A DNA stretch of 35,907 nucleotides from Candidatus Desulfatifera sulfidica (GTDB lineage Bacteria; Desulfobacterota; Desulfobulbia; Desulfobulbales; Desulfocapsaceae): positions 1-35,907 of the forward strand of contig JACNLK010000041.1 in assembly GCA_014381505.1 (NCBI GenBank). Direction: 5' to 3'. The notes beneath the pieces are model-generated. The model saw only the letters and a list, made by a program, of their open reading frames with translations, was not told the origin of the DNA and searched no databases. This document shows positions 1-8,162 of the stretch, one piece after another. The translations under genes and the position numbers were made by a program. The first letter of the stretch is position 1, and each line of letters begins with the position of its first letter.

Positions 1-1579
1 TGACAATCTGTCCCCGGCCGGGGCCCAGATTTTAAAGGATGCCGGACTTGATGTGGATATTAAGACAGGACTGGCTCCGGAAGAGTTGAAGGCGATTATT
101 GGTGAGTACGACGGTCTGGTGATTCGCAGTGCCACCAAGGTGACCAGTGAAATCATTGATGCCGCCGAGAACCTCAGGGTGGTTGGCCGGGCCGGCATCG
201 GGCTTGATAATGTCGATATCCCCACAGCCAGTCAGAAGGGAATTGTGGTGATGAACGCTCCGGATGGAAATGCAACCACCGCGGCCGAGCATGCGATTGC
301 CATGATGATGTCCCTCTCCCGTAATATTCCCCAGGCCACCGCTTCCATGAAAGAGGGCAAGTGGGAGAAAAAGAGTTTCATGGGGCGTGAGCTGACCGGC
401 AAGACCCTGGGCGTCTTTGGTATTGGCCGCATCGGTGCCATTGCTGCTTCCCGGGCCCAGGGCCTGCGCATGAAAACCATCGCCTATGACCCTCATATGC
501 CCAAAGAGCTGGTTGATAAGCTGGGTGTTGAACTTGTGGATCTGATGGAGCTTGCCCGTCGCTCGGATTACATCACCGTTCATGTGCCGCTGACCAAGGA
601 GACCAATAAGGTCCTGTCCACCGAATTTTTCAAAAACATGAAGAATGACGCCATGTTCATCGACTGCGCCCGCGGCGGTGTCTGTGATGAGGACGCCCTG
701 TATCAGGCCCTGGTGGACGGCGAGATTGCCGGCGCTGCCCTGGATGTCTTTGCCAAGGAACCCACGACCCTCGAGAACTGCCCCCTGCTGGGCTTGAAAA
801 ATTTCATCTGCACACCGCATCTGGGCGCCTCAACCACGGAGGCCCAGGAAAACGTGGCCCTGGCCATTGCCGAGCAGGTGGCCGACTATCTGAATAAAGG
901 CGTGGTCACCAATGCCGTCAATGTTCCTTCGGTCAGTGATGATGTTCTGGCCCAGGTTGGTCCCTACGTCACGCTGGGTGAGATGCTTGGTTCCCTGCAT
1001 ATGCAGATTGCCAAGGGCGGTGTGCAGGAGGTCAATATTGAATACAGCGGCGAGCTGGCGGACCTCAACACCAGCCCGGTCACCGTGGCCTTTTTGAAAG
1101 GACTGTTTACCCCGATCCTGCAGGATGCCGTGAACTACGTCAACGCGCCCGTGATTGCCAAAGAGCGCGGTATCCGTGTAGTTGAGTCCAAGACTGATCG
1201 TTCCGATGATTTCACCAATGTCCTGTCCATCAAGGTTGTAACCAGCGAAGGGGAGAATGTCCTGGTTGGTACTGTTTTTGGTAAAAAAGAGCCGCGCCTG
1301 GTTCGTCTCAACACCTTCCGTCTCGAAGCCCTGCCGGCTGGCCCCATGTTGCTGGTCTATAATAAGGATATCCCCGGTGTGATCGGTGCCCTGGGTACTA
1401 CCTTGGGCAAGGGTGGCGTGAATATCTCACGCATGACTGTGGGGCGGGAAGAGGCCAGTAATCAGAATATTATCCTGCTGAACACTGACAATCTGATTTC
1501 AAAGGATCTGCTGGATGAGGTGCTGGCCCTGGATCACATTGATGCTGCCCAGGCGTTGGAATTGGCAGTTCAGTTCTAA
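1..1579 (+). CDS. serA: D-3-phosphoglycerate dehydrogenase, 5' end cut by window
   Basis: Oxidises 3-phosphoglycerate to 3-phosphohydroxypyruvate with NAD+, the first step of serine synthesis in the cytoplasm. The frame is open from base 2, before the first GTG at 53. The residues encoded there (DNLSPAGAQILKDAGL) look like a normal SerA N-terminus, so only about six codons are probably missing. Visible parts in order: substrate-binding domain, Rossmann motif GIGRIG near base 420, the RGG and TPHLGAST active-site segments with the catalytic His near base 820, then a long C-terminal part. That part has an intervening domain and a terminal ACT domain (IPGVIGALGTTLGKGGVNIS), matching the long SerA form that often responds to serine. 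The downstream DUF1844 gene follows after 33 bases on the same strand. The family assignment is firm. Confidence 0.96.
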   Translation, partial: DNLSPAGAQILKDAGLDVDIKTGLAPEELKAIIGEYDGLVIRSATKVTSEIIDAAENLRVVGRAGIGLDNVDIPTASQKGIVVMNAPDGNATTAAEHAIAMMMSLSRNIPQATASMKEGKWEKKSFMGRELTGKTLGVFGIGRIGAIAASRAQGLRMKTIAYDPHMPKELVDKLGVELVDLMELARRSDYITVHVPLTKETNKVLSTEFFKNMKNDAMFIDCARGGVCDEDALYQALVDGEIAGAALDVFAKEPTTLENCPLLGLKNFICTPHLGASTTEAQENVALAIAEQVADYLNKGVVTNAVNVPSVSDDVLAQVGPYVTLGEMLGSLHMQIAKGGVQEVNIEYSGELADLNTSPVTVAFLKGLFTPILQDAVNYVNAPVIAKERGIRVVESKTDRSDDFTNVLSIKVVTSEGENVLVGTVFGKKEPRLVRLNTFRLEALPAGPMLLVYNKDIPGVIGALGTTLGKGGVNISRMTVGREEASNQNIILLNTDNLISKDLLDEVLALDHIDAAQALELAVQF

Positions 1580-1612
1580 TGATGCCCTGAAACCTGATTG
1601 AGGAATCGTTTT

Positions 1613-1927
1613 ATGACCACCAATGAAAAAGACTGTGTCTGTGGCGAGGGGAAGGTTCCGGATAAGGATGGCCATTGTGTCATGCCCCAGGTGACGTTCC
1701 AGGCCTTTGTCATGTCACTCAATACTTCGGTTCTTTATCATCTGGGGGAGATCCCCGATCCTTCCGGGAAGCGAGTCGTCGAGCTTGATCTGGCCCGGCA
1801 CGGGATAGATACCCTCTGTCTTCTTGAGAAAAAGACTAAAGGTAATCTTGATGAGGAGGAAGAGCGTATGCTCAAAGACATTCTGTGTGATGTGAAGCTG
1901 CGCTTTGTCAAGGCCCTGAAAAAATAA
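1613..1927 (+). CDS. DUF1844 domain protein, 104 aa
   Basis: Small soluble protein of unknown function. The segment VTFQAFVMSLNTSVLYHLGE followed by PDPSGKRVVELDLARHGIDT is typical of DUF1844. A four-cysteine-free but Cys-containing N-terminus (CVCGEG) precedes it. I chose ATG 1613 because GAGG lies 8 bases upstream; a TTG at 1598 would put the start on top of that ribosome site. The stop codon shares one base with the ispE start (TAATG), which indicates translational coupling with ispE. No membrane segment or signal peptide is visible. Its job cannot be inferred from the sequence beyond co-expression with serA and ispE. Confidence 0.85.
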   Translation: MTTNEKDCVCGEGKVPDKDGHCVMPQVTFQAFVMSLNTSVLYHLGEIPDPSGKRVVELDLARHGIDTLCLLEKKTKGNLDEEEERMLKDILCDVKLRFVKALKK

Positions 1928-2817
1928 TGGCTCGACCCGGTGATGCGCTGGTTGTCCTGGCTCCGGCCAAGATCAATCTGACTTTGCGGGTGATAGCCAG
2001 GCGGCCCGACGGCTATCACGAGTTGGATACCGTGATGCAGAAGCTGGATCTGGCAGATCGGATCAGTCTGCGGATCAGTGGGCGCCCTGGTGTCAGGCTC
2101 AGTTGTGTCAGCTGTGAACTCCCGGAAGATGAATCTAATCTGGCATTTCGAGCGGCGGCTGTTTTTTTGCAGGCCGCCGGGAAGACTCATGAGCTTGGTG
2201 TTGAGCTTGTCCTTGAGAAAAAGATCCCCATTGCAGCTGGTCTGGGTGGTGGCAGCTCCGATGCCGGTGCTGTTCTGGTGGGTTTGAATCGTCTTCTGGG
2301 TGAGGTGTTTTCTGAGCATGAACTCATCGATCTTGCGCGTCCCCTGGGGGCTGATGTCCCCCTGTTTGTGACTGATCATGTGGCGGTTCGGGCCCGGGGG
2401 ATTGGTGATTTGATGACCCCGGTTTCCGGGCTGCAGGACTGTGAGGTTGTTCTGGTGAATCCTGGTTTCTCTGTATCCACGGCCTGGGTCTTTGGGAACT
2501 ATGCGTTGACAGAAGTGGAAAATTATTTTAATATCTCATGTTCTCCAAAACACAGTTGTGGGCTTGAGTGCCCCCTGCATAATGATCTTGAGCAGGTGAC
2601 TCTGGCAAAGTATCCGCAGTTGAATGAAATAAAGCAGACATTGCTCAGGCTTGGCGCAACAGAGGTGTTGATGTCGGGTAGTGGGCCAACCATATTCGGC
2701 CTGTTTCCTGTTCAGGAGCAGGGTGGGCCGGCAGTTTCCGCCACGGTGGTACAGACCTTGCGTGATCACTATGGTGACCAGGTTTTTGTGACCAGGCCAT
2801 TATGTGCTGGGGCGTAG
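1927..2817 (+). CDS. ispE: 4-diphosphocytidyl-2-C-methyl-D-erythritol kinase
   Basis: GHMP-family kinase that phosphorylates the 2-OH of CDP-methylerythritol in the MEP isoprenoid pathway. Residues visible: APAKINL at 12-18 with the conserved Lys15, the glycine-rich ATP loop PIAAGLGGGSSDAGA at 101-115, GADVPLF around 141-147 with the likely catalytic Asp143, and the C-terminal GHMP motif MSGSGPTIFG. Its length of 296 aa is slightly above the usual 280-290 because of a small insertion after the NPGF segment. The start overlaps the preceding stop by one base. The last ten bases, including the TAG stop, are also the 5' end of tRNA-Gln. dxs and ispA, of the same broader pathway, lie about 20 kb away. 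Confidence 0.95.
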   Translation: MARPGDALVVLAPAKINLTLRVIARRPDGYHELDTVMQKLDLADRISLRISGRPGVRLSCVSCELPEDESNLAFRAAAVFLQAAGKTHELGVELVLEKKIPIAAGLGGGSSDAGAVLVGLNRLLGEVFSEHELIDLARPLGADVPLFVTDHVAVRARGIGDLMTPVSGLQDCEVVLVNPGFSVSTAWVFGNYALTEVENYFNISCSPKHSCGLECPLHNDLEQVTLAKYPQLNEIKQTLLRLGATEVLMSGSGPTIFGLFPVQEQGGPAVSATVVQTLRDHYGDQVFVTRPLCAGA

Positions 2818-2883
2818 CCAAGCGGTGAAGGCACCGGGTTTTGATCCCGGCATTCGGAGGTTCGAATCCTCCCGCCCCAGCCA
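2808..2883 (+). tRNA. tRNA-Gln (anticodon TTG)
   Basis: A 76-base cloverleaf with encoded CCA. The acceptor stem tggggcg pairs fully with cgcccca; the anticodon stem ccggg/cccgg encloses loop ttttgat with anticodon TTG; the T arm is ggagg-ttcgaat-cctcc. The 5' acceptor strand and base 10 lie inside the ispE coding sequence, and bases 8-10 are the ispE stop codon. I see no separate promoter, so it may be processed from the serA-ispE transcript. Confidence 0.96.
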
Positions 2884-2889
2884 TTATTT

Positions 2890-2917
2890 ACACTTATGGC
2901 AAGTGTGTTGTTTTGTT
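2890..2917 (+). terminator. Possible weak terminator after tRNA-Gln
   Basis: A six-pair hairpin (acactt, loop of five, aagtgt) begins seven bases after the tRNA CCA and is followed by the T-rich run gttgttttgtt. The stem is short and AT-rich, so termination is probably partial and prs may still be reached by read-through. Confidence 0.4.
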
Positions 2918-2949
2918 ATCCGTTAATCTTTGCTTAAAGAGAAAGAATC

Positions 2950-3888
2950 ATGCCGAATATCATTAAGATCTTCTCCGGAAATGCTCATCAGCAGATGGCT
3001 CAGGAAATTTCCGATGAACTGAAGTTGCCCCTGTCTGTCGCAGAGGTCAAGAAGTTCAGTGATGGTGAGATTTTTGTCGAAATCGGCGAGAATGTTCGTG
3101 GTGCGGATGTCTTTGTTGTCCAGCCTACCTGCACCCCGGTCAATGATAATCTGATGGAGCTGGTGATCATGGTTGACGCCCTTCGTCGTGCTTCAGCGCG
3201 GCGGATTACAGCCGTTGTCCCGTATTACGGCTACGCCCGTCAGGATCGTAAAGTCCGTGCTCGTGTGCCTATTTCGGCCAAGGTCGTGGCTGAGATGTTC
3301 ATGGCCGTCGGAGTGCGCCGGGTTCTGTGCATGGACCTCCATGCGGGTCAGATCCAGGGTTTTTTTAATATCCCTGTTGATCATCTGTATGCGGCTCCGG
3401 TTATGCTTAATCATATCAGGGCGGAGTTTGATGATGTGATCATGGTTTCACCCGATGCCGGTGGTGTGGAGCGTACGCGCGCCTTTGCCAAGCGGCTCAA
3501 TGTTGGTTTGGCCATTATTGATAAGCGTCGGGATAAGCCCAACGAGTGTCAGGCCATGCACGTGATCGGTGATGTGGAGGGCAAGACGGCCATTCTGCTC
3601 GATGATATGGTTGATACCGCCGGTACTCTGTGCAACGGAGCCGCAACCCTGATGGAGCATGGCGCCAAAGAGGTCCATGCCTGTTGTTCCCACCCCGTGC
3701 TGTCCGGCCCTGCCGTTGATCGGTTGAACAGTTCAGTGATTAAATCACTGGTGGTCACAAACTCCATCCCCTTGACTGGTGATGCTTTGAATTGTGAAAA
3801 AATTAAGGTTCTGTCAGTGTCGAGGCTTCTGGCTGAGGCCATTGACCGGATTCATAATGAAGATTCCGTCAGTTCTCTCTTTGTCTGA
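2950..3888 (+). CDS. prs: Ribose-phosphate pyrophosphokinase (PRPP synthetase)
   Basis: Makes 5-phosphoribosyl-1-pyrophosphate from ribose-5-phosphate and ATP, the activated sugar for nucleotide, His and Trp synthesis. The 312-aa product has the class I signatures: [11 protein letters not shown] at 129-139 (metal/ATP region), the flexible loop [14 protein letters not shown] around 92-105, and the PRPP-binding loop [10 protein letters not shown] at 218-227. The length matches the family (310-320). The start ATG 2950 has AGAGAAAG upstream. The neighbours are tRNA-Gln before and rplY after; prs-rplY-pth is a recurring bacterial order. Confidence 0.97.
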   Translation: MPNIIKIFSGNAHQQMAQEISDELKLPLSVAEVKKFSDGEIFVEIGENVRGADVFVVQPTCTPVNDNLMELVIMVDALRRASARRITAVVPYYGYARQDRKVRARVPISAKVVAEMFMAVGVRRVLCMDLHAGQIQGFFNIPVDHLYAAPVMLNHIRAEFDDVIMVSPDAGGVERTRAFAKRLNVGLAIIDKRRDKPNECQAMHVIGDVEGKTAILLDDMVDTAGTLCNGAATLMEHGAKEVHACCSHPVLSGPAVDRLNSSVIKSLVVTNSIPLTGDALNCEKIKVLSVSRLLAEAIDRIHNEDSVSSLFV

Positions 3889-3989
3889 GAACTGTTGCGG
3901 AGCAAATAAGAAACACGTTGGTAAGATAAATTTGTGGTCCTGGAGGAAGCCCTGTGTCGGGGTGAGTGCCGGATGCAAAGGAGAATGGA

Positions 3990-4544
3990 ATGATTCAGGT
4001 AGAAATGTCGGCTGAAGTACGGAATGTATTTGGTAAAGGACCCATGCGTCGTCTGCGTGCCGCGGGGATGACCCCGGCTGTTGTGTATGGAGCTCCCGGA
4101 AGTGAGCTTCAGGCCATACAGCTTGATACCAAAGAATTTTTTAAGAATCTGTTGATGATTCAGCGGCGTAATGCAGTGTTGAGCATCAACATTGATGGTG
4201 TCGTGCGGAATGTTTTGATTCAGGATGTTCAGGCTGATCCGGTTCGTGATACTCTGGTTCATGCTGACTTTTACGAGATTGATGTGGACAAACCACGGAC
4301 GTTCACTGTTCCGCTGAATCTTGTTGGAACCTCGAAAGGTGAGGATAAGGGTGGTAAGCGTGAGATCGCTGTGATGCAGGTTTCTCTGAACGGAAATCCC
4401 CTTGATGTTCCGGATATGATCGATGTCGATGTCACTGAAATGAACATTGGTGACAGCATTGAATTCAGTGCTCTGAATATTCCGGATAACCTGCAGATGG
4501 TCTCTGCCCCCACTACTGTGTGTGTTGCGGTCGTTGCCCCCTGA
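3990..4544 (+). CDS. rplY: 50S ribosomal protein L25, long (CTC/TL5) form
   Basis: Binds 5S rRNA in the large ribosomal subunit. The 184-aa product has the N-terminal 5S-binding domain (MIQVEMSAEVRNVFGKGPMR onward, with TPAVVYG) and the additional C-terminal beta domain seen in CTC-type L25 proteins (VPLNLVGTSKGEDKGG and SIEFSALNIPDNLQM). I chose ATG 3990, with AAAGGAG nine bases upstream; an in-frame ATG at 3973 is out of phase and 3966 would place the start before the ribosome site. A strong terminator follows 27 bases after the stop. The 101-base gap from prs probably holds its own leader, but no clear promoter was found. Confidence 0.94.
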   Translation: MIQVEMSAEVRNVFGKGPMRRLRAAGMTPAVVYGAPGSELQAIQLDTKEFFKNLLMIQRRNAVLSINIDGVVRNVLIQDVQADPVRDTLVHADFYEIDVDKPRTFTVPLNLVGTSKGEDKGGKREIAVMQVSLNGNPLDVPDMIDVDVTEMNIGDSIEFSALNIPDNLQMVSAPTTVCVAVVAP

Positions 4545-4571
4545 TTTTAGTTTGTAAGTTTGCTGTTTCTG

Positions 4572-4606
4572 ATCCGAAAGGGGTGTGTCCCCTTTCGGAT
4601 TTTTTG
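4572..4606 (+). terminator. Rho-independent terminator after rplY
   Basis: Perfect 12-pair stem, atccgaaagggg at 4572-4583 and cccctttcggat at 4589-4600, with loop tgtgt, followed immediately by six T. It closes the serA-rplY transcription block. Confidence 0.93.
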
Positions 4607-4672
4607 TTTGATGGTATCAACTGCTTCGGTTTTCTGTGCAGAACCGTCCCCGGGTCATAATCTGGTGTGTGT

Positions 4673-5266
4673 ATGAGCGCGAAAGAATGGATCATTGCCG
4701 GCCTGGGTAATCCTGGTGCCAAGTATGAAGAGACCCGGCACAATATTGGCTTTATGGCCCTGGACGAACTGGCCCGGCGTCATCAGGCAGTTATCGGGGG
4801 TGAAAAGTGGCAGGCTTATTCCACCCGTCTGCGCCTTTGGGGACAAAACGTCTCTCTGGTTAAACCGCAGACCTTTATGAATCTGAGTGGTCGCTCTGTG
4901 GCTCGTTTTGCTGATTTTTTCAAGGTGCCCCCCGAGCAGATTGTGGTCATTCATGATGATCTGGACCTGGCTCCCGGGCGATTAAAGCTGACCTGCGGCG
5001 GTGGTGCCGGCGGGCACAATGGCATTCGTTCGATGATCGAATGTCTTGGAACCCCTGCTTTTTATCGTCTCAAATGGGGGATTGGTAAACCGGGTCAGGG
5101 TGAAGTTGATTCGCGGATAGATGTGCAGAGCTATGTGCTGTCCCGCTTCACTGTTGATGAATTGCATAACTTTGTTGACCGGATTGATGTGGTCGAACAG
5201 GGGCTGAAGCATCTGCTGGCAGACGACCGGGGACGCGCCATGACCCTGATTAACAGCGTCAAGTGA
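4673..5266 (+). CDS. pth: Peptidyl-tRNA hydrolase
   Basis: Cleaves the ester bond of peptidyl-tRNA released from stalled ribosomes. The 197-aa product carries GLGNPGAKYEETRHNIGF with the catalytic His23, the HDDLDLAPG segment with Asp95, and GGGAGGHNGIRS with Asn116, all conserved in the family. I chose ATG 4673; the GTG at 4667 in the same frame is possible but would add only two residues. It lies between rplY and a CarD-type gene and follows a terminator, so it needs its own promoter in 4607-4672, which I could not identify. Confidence 0.95.
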   Translation: MSAKEWIIAGLGNPGAKYEETRHNIGFMALDELARRHQAVIGGEKWQAYSTRLRLWGQNVSLVKPQTFMNLSGRSVARFADFFKVPPEQIVVIHDDLDLAPGRLKLTCGGGAGGHNGIRSMIECLGTPAFYRLKWGIGKPGQGEVDSRIDVQSYVLSRFTVDELHNFVDRIDVVEQGLKHLLADDRGRAMTLINSVK

Positions 5267-5363
5267 GGGCCGCTTTTCCGTCCGGGAAAGATATATGGGC
5301 GTAATTCGCCTGAATATGGTAAGATACCAATTAAGTGTTCGTTAGTAGTTTATTGTTTTACCC

Positions 5364-5369
5364 AGGAGG
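5364..5369 (+). promoter_or_regulatory. Shine-Dalgarno site fixing the carD-type start
   Basis: AGGAGG ends five bases before GTG 5375. A nearer ATG at 5371 is only one base away and lies in another frame that closes quickly, so GTG 5375 is the real start. Confidence 0.75.
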
Positions 5370-5374
5370 CATGA

Positions 5375-5854
5375 GTGTTTGTAGAAGGTGAAATGGCCGT
5401 GTATCCGGCCCATGGTGTAGGCGTTATTGAGTCCATTGAGACCAAGACTGTTGCAGGCATGGATCAGTCGTTCTATATGATGAGGATCATTGATAATGAT
5501 ATGAAAATCATGATCCCTACCGCAAGCAGTGACAATGTTGGTCTTCGGGCCATTATTGATCAGACTGAGGTGGAAGCCGTTCTGGATATTCTGCGCGAGC
5601 GTGATATGGAACTTGGATCTCAGACCTGGAATCGGCGTTATCGCGATTACATGGAAAAGATCAAGACCGGTTCTGTCTATGAAGTGGCTGTTGTTTTGCG
5701 TGATCTTTTTCTGCTCAGTGTGGATAAGGACCTCTCCTATGGCGAGCGCAAGATGAAAGACACTGCCAAGAATCTGCTGGTCAAGGAGCTTTCCATTGCT
5801 CGGGACATGGATGAGGGGAAGACTGCCAGACAGATTGAGCAGTTGTTTTCCTGA
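5375..5854 (+). CDS. CarD/CdnL-family RNA polymerase-binding regulator
   Basis: The N-terminal half (GEMAVYPAHGVGVIESIETK at 5-24, then a beta-rich stretch to about residue 65) is the CarD RNA-polymerase interaction domain, Tudor-like in known structures. The rest (about 65-159) is helical, as in CarD/CdnL. The family binds the beta subunit and stabilises the open promoter complex at rRNA and other housekeeping promoters. The length of 159 aa is normal for CdnL-type proteins. It starts with GTG at 5375, set by AGGAGG. The 108-base gap from pth is AT-rich and may hold its own promoter. Confidence 0.92.
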   Translation: MFVEGEMAVYPAHGVGVIESIETKTVAGMDQSFYMMRIIDNDMKIMIPTASSDNVGLRAIIDQTEVEAVLDILRERDMELGSQTWNRRYRDYMEKIKTGSVYEVAVVLRDLFLLSVDKDLSYGERKMKDTAKNLLVKELSIARDMDEGKTARQIEQLFS

Positions 5855-5986
5855 CATTCTTTCGGGGTGAAGCCCCAATCCTTTTTGGTTCGCTCTGCGC
5901 GCCATTTGTTTCGTGATGGCACCATCACAGGAATTTCTGTGAGTGTATCATGATAGTGCAGCACGTTATTTCTCCGGGCCCCTGAT

Positions 5987-6928
5987 ATGTCTGCTCAGTT
6001 TGATTTTTCCGTTTCTGCTGATCAGGCGGGTTTGCGCCTTGATCATTTCCTGGCCCTGGCCATCCCTGACGAGTCGCGTTCTTCCTTGAGTGCAGCCGTG
6101 CGGTCCGGTCTGATTCTGGTCAATGATAAAAGTCAGAAGAGTGGCTATCGTCTGAAGGCTGGTGAGCAGGTCAGCGGTTCACTGATCGAGCCTCCCCCCC
6201 TTGAAATCTTAGCAGAAGATATTCCCCTTGATATCCTGTTTGAGGATGATCATCTTCTTGTTCTGGCTAAACCACCCGGGCTTGTGGTTCATCCCGGTAG
6301 TGGGCATCACCGGGGAACCCTGGTGAATGGGCTGGTGTATCATTGTCAGACCATCTGTGAAGTGGGCGATGAGTTGCGTCCCGGAATTGTGCACCGTCTT
6401 GATAAGGACACATCCGGGGTTATGGTGGTGGCAAAGACAGCCGCAACCCATCGTTTGTTGGTTGACGCCTTTCGTGATCGTCAGGTTGACAAGGAATACA
6501 TAGCCCTGGTTCACGGAAGTCCGTATGATGAGCAGGGGCGAATTGTGGCTGCCATTGGTCGTCATCGCATTAACAGGCAGAAAATGGCGATTACTGAAAG
6601 CGGCGGGCGCTATGCTGCTACCAACTGGCACGTTCTGGCCCGTTATGGTCATGATTTCACTCTGCTCCAGGTTGGGATTGAGACCGGTCGGACCCATCAG
6701 ATCCGAGTTCACTTGTCTTCGCTGGGGTTTCCGGTGGCTGGTGACAGTCTGTATGGTTCCAATCGCCCCGGTAAGGGCTTTCCCCGGCAGCTCCTTCATG
6801 CCTTTCGTCTCAGTTTTACTCATCCGATAACACGAAAACGACTCAGCTTTGAAGCGCCACTTCCTGCAGATTTTGCGACAATTGTTGATCGCCTGGCCAA
6901 TGGAGAGGCGGTCGGGAAGGGTGTATGA
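5987..6928 (+). CDS. rluD: RluD-type 23S rRNA pseudouridine synthase
   Basis: Converts uridines to pseudouridine in RNA. The 313-aa product has an N-terminal S4 RNA-binding domain (about 14-62, GLRLDHFLALAIPDESRS) and the RsuA/RluA catalytic domain with HRLDKDTSG, catalytic Asp139, and GRTHQIRVHLSSLGFPVAGD. This is the RluA/C/D family. RluD is the best guess from the S4 domain and length, but the exact rRNA positions modified cannot be read from sequence. The end overlaps coaE by four bases (ATGA), so the two are translationally coupled. Confidence 0.9.
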   Translation: MSAQFDFSVSADQAGLRLDHFLALAIPDESRSSLSAAVRSGLILVNDKSQKSGYRLKAGEQVSGSLIEPPPLEILAEDIPLDILFEDDHLLVLAKPPGLVVHPGSGHHRGTLVNGLVYHCQTICEVGDELRPGIVHRLDKDTSGVMVVAKTAATHRLLVDAFRDRQVDKEYIALVHGSPYDEQGRIVAAIGRHRINRQKMAITESGGRYAATNWHVLARYGHDFTLLQVGIETGRTHQIRVHLSSLGFPVAGDSLYGSNRPGKGFPRQLLHAFRLSFTHPITRKRLSFEAPLPADFATIVDRLANGEAVGKGV

Positions 6929-7533
6929 AGATCGCCTTGACCGGAGGGATGGGCAGTGGGAAAAGCACCACTGGTCGTTTGTTGAGCGATCTGTTAGGTG
7001 TGGATCTGCACAGCGCCGATGAGATTTGCCGGGATCTGATGCAACCCGGTAATGCCGGCTGGCAGGAGCTGCGTCAGCGTTGGGGCGGTCGTTATGTCGA
7101 TGCCCGGGGTGAAATTGACCGACCTCTCTTGCGTCAGGCTGTGTTTGAAGACCTTGAGGTGCGCACGGCCCTGGAAGGGATTCTCCATCCGTTGGTGCGA
7201 AAGATTTTCAGCGAGCGGGCTGCCCATGCCTCAGCGCGAAAGAGAAACTTTCTGGCCGAGGTGCCGTTGCTTTTTGAGGTCGGCTGGTCCGGTGATTTTG
7301 ATTGGAGTATTGCGGTGCTGGCGGATGAACAGGTCTGTGCAGAGCGTATAGCCCTGCGTGACGGGGTGACTCTTGATCAGGCTGTGCAGGCCATGGATAC
7401 GCAGATGCCGTCCAGCGAAAAAGCTCTTGCGGCGGATTCCGTTCTTGATAATTCCGGTACGTTGGCTGCCCTCTACTCTCAAGTTCAACAGTTGGTGAGG
7501 GTGTTGCGTCAGAACCCTCTGTTTTTCTCCTGA
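6925..7533 (+). CDS. coaE: Dephospho-CoA kinase
   Basis: Phosphorylates dephospho-CoA at the 3'-OH, the last step of coenzyme A synthesis. The P-loop GGMGSGKST is at residues 7-15, followed by the CoaE signatures LHSADEICRDL, REIL-like GEIDRPLLRQAVF and VPLLFEVGW. Length 202 aa is typical. The start ATG overlaps the preceding stop in ATGA. It is the last gene before the 629-base rho leader. Confidence 0.95.
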   Translation: MKIALTGGMGSGKSTTGRLLSDLLGVDLHSADEICRDLMQPGNAGWQELRQRWGGRYVDARGEIDRPLLRQAVFEDLEVRTALEGILHPLVRKIFSERAAHASARKRNFLAEVPLLFEVGWSGDFDWSIAVLADEQVCAERIALRDGVTLDQAVQAMDTQMPSSEKALAADSVLDNSGTLAALYSQVQQLVRVLRQNPLFFS

Positions 7534-7560
7534 TCCTCCCGTTTCAGGCGGGGAAAATCC

Positions 7561-7589
7561 TTGACATGATGTTGATGACTCTTTACTAT
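7561..7589 (+). promoter_or_regulatory. Sigma-70 type promoter for the rho leader
   Basis: TTGACA at 7561-7566, a 17-base spacer, and TACTAT at 7584-7589 match the consensus at 6/6 and 4-5/6 positions with ideal spacing. Initiation near 7596 would give a rho leader of about 570 bases. It lies 28 bases after the coaE stop. Confidence 0.72.
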
Positions 7590-7945
7590 GCCCTAAATTA
7601 AATAATCCTGCCTGACAAATTACTCTCAAATAATCGATACCTCTTTCATGCAAACATCGGTGTTTTTCTTTCCGGTGTTATTCATTTTTTTCAAATAATG
7701 ACTTGCTTCGGGATTACCGAACCCTCCTCTTTTTTCTGATTTTATAATAATAACGAGACGTTAAATAATTGATTGTCCATGAACCGTACTCTGTGTAGCT
7801 GTGATACGGGGAGTGTTCTCTGGAGAATGCCTTGTCTCTGTTTCCGGCTTAAGTGTCTGATTGTGTGTTGAGAAGTTTTTGAAAGATTCATCTTGTCCGG
7901 TCGCGGGGCGTTGTTCGGAAATAATTTCATGTCTGAGTGATATGA

Positions 7946-8086
7946 GGGTACTTTGAAAAATTAGGATTTTCGTTCAAGATCAAGGCGCGCTCAAAATTTT
8001 ACCGCAGGCATATAGTCGATATTCCGAGGATAAAATTTTGAGCGCAACGCAGATTTTGGGTGAAAAGACAATTTTTCAAGGTAGCC
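7946..8086. repeat. 141-bp palindromic, MITE-like repeat element (full copy)
   Basis: Ends are imperfect inverted repeats of 17 bases, gggtactttgaaaaatt at 7946-7962 and aatttttcaaggtagcc at 8070-8086, matching at 15 of 17 positions. Inside is a perfect 15-base inverted repeat, gcgctcaaaatttta at 7987-8001 and its complement at 8031-8045, around a 29-base centre. The whole element is symmetric about 8016 and can fold as one long hairpin in DNA or in the rho leader RNA. Two relatives in the window (19792-19893 and the fragment 28291-28320) show that it is a dispersed family. It encodes nothing. Confidence 0.85.
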
Positions 8087-8162
8087 ATGAGAGATAGTTT
8101 CTCTGTTTTGTTGGTCATAGTTGACCGGTGTTGTTAATCGCCATTAAAGGAGAATAGGTTTA

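Larger units (their letters stand above)
7534..8162 (+). other. Long non-coding leader upstream of rho
   Basis: This is the only stretch over 300 bases without a clear gene. It is visibly richer in A and T than its surroundings up to about 7945. It holds the promoter at 7561-7589, a 30-codon cysteine-rich frame at 7779-7871 with no good ribosome site, and the palindromic element at 7946-8086. AAAGGAG just before 8163 serves rho. No known riboswitch fold was recognised. In some bacteria rho is autoregulated through termination in its own leader; a leader of this length would suit that, but this is inference. Confidence 0.7.

Noticed and set aside
32-820. 262-codon open frame on the minus strand inside serA
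   Set aside because: It lies wholly antisense to a clearly conserved enzyme, has no ribosome site and shows no recognisable domain. It is a by-product of serA codon use.
7648-7698. 16-codon Phe-rich frame in the rho leader
   Set aside because: No ribosome site precedes it, and the Phe content follows simply from T-rich sequence. No terminator/antiterminator pair of an attenuator was seen nearby.
7779-7871. 30-codon Cys-rich frame in the rho leader, as a gene
   Set aside because: Not listed as a gene because there is no Shine-Dalgarno match and the Cys codons come from a TGT-rich stretch. Kept only as a low-weight point in the leader finding.
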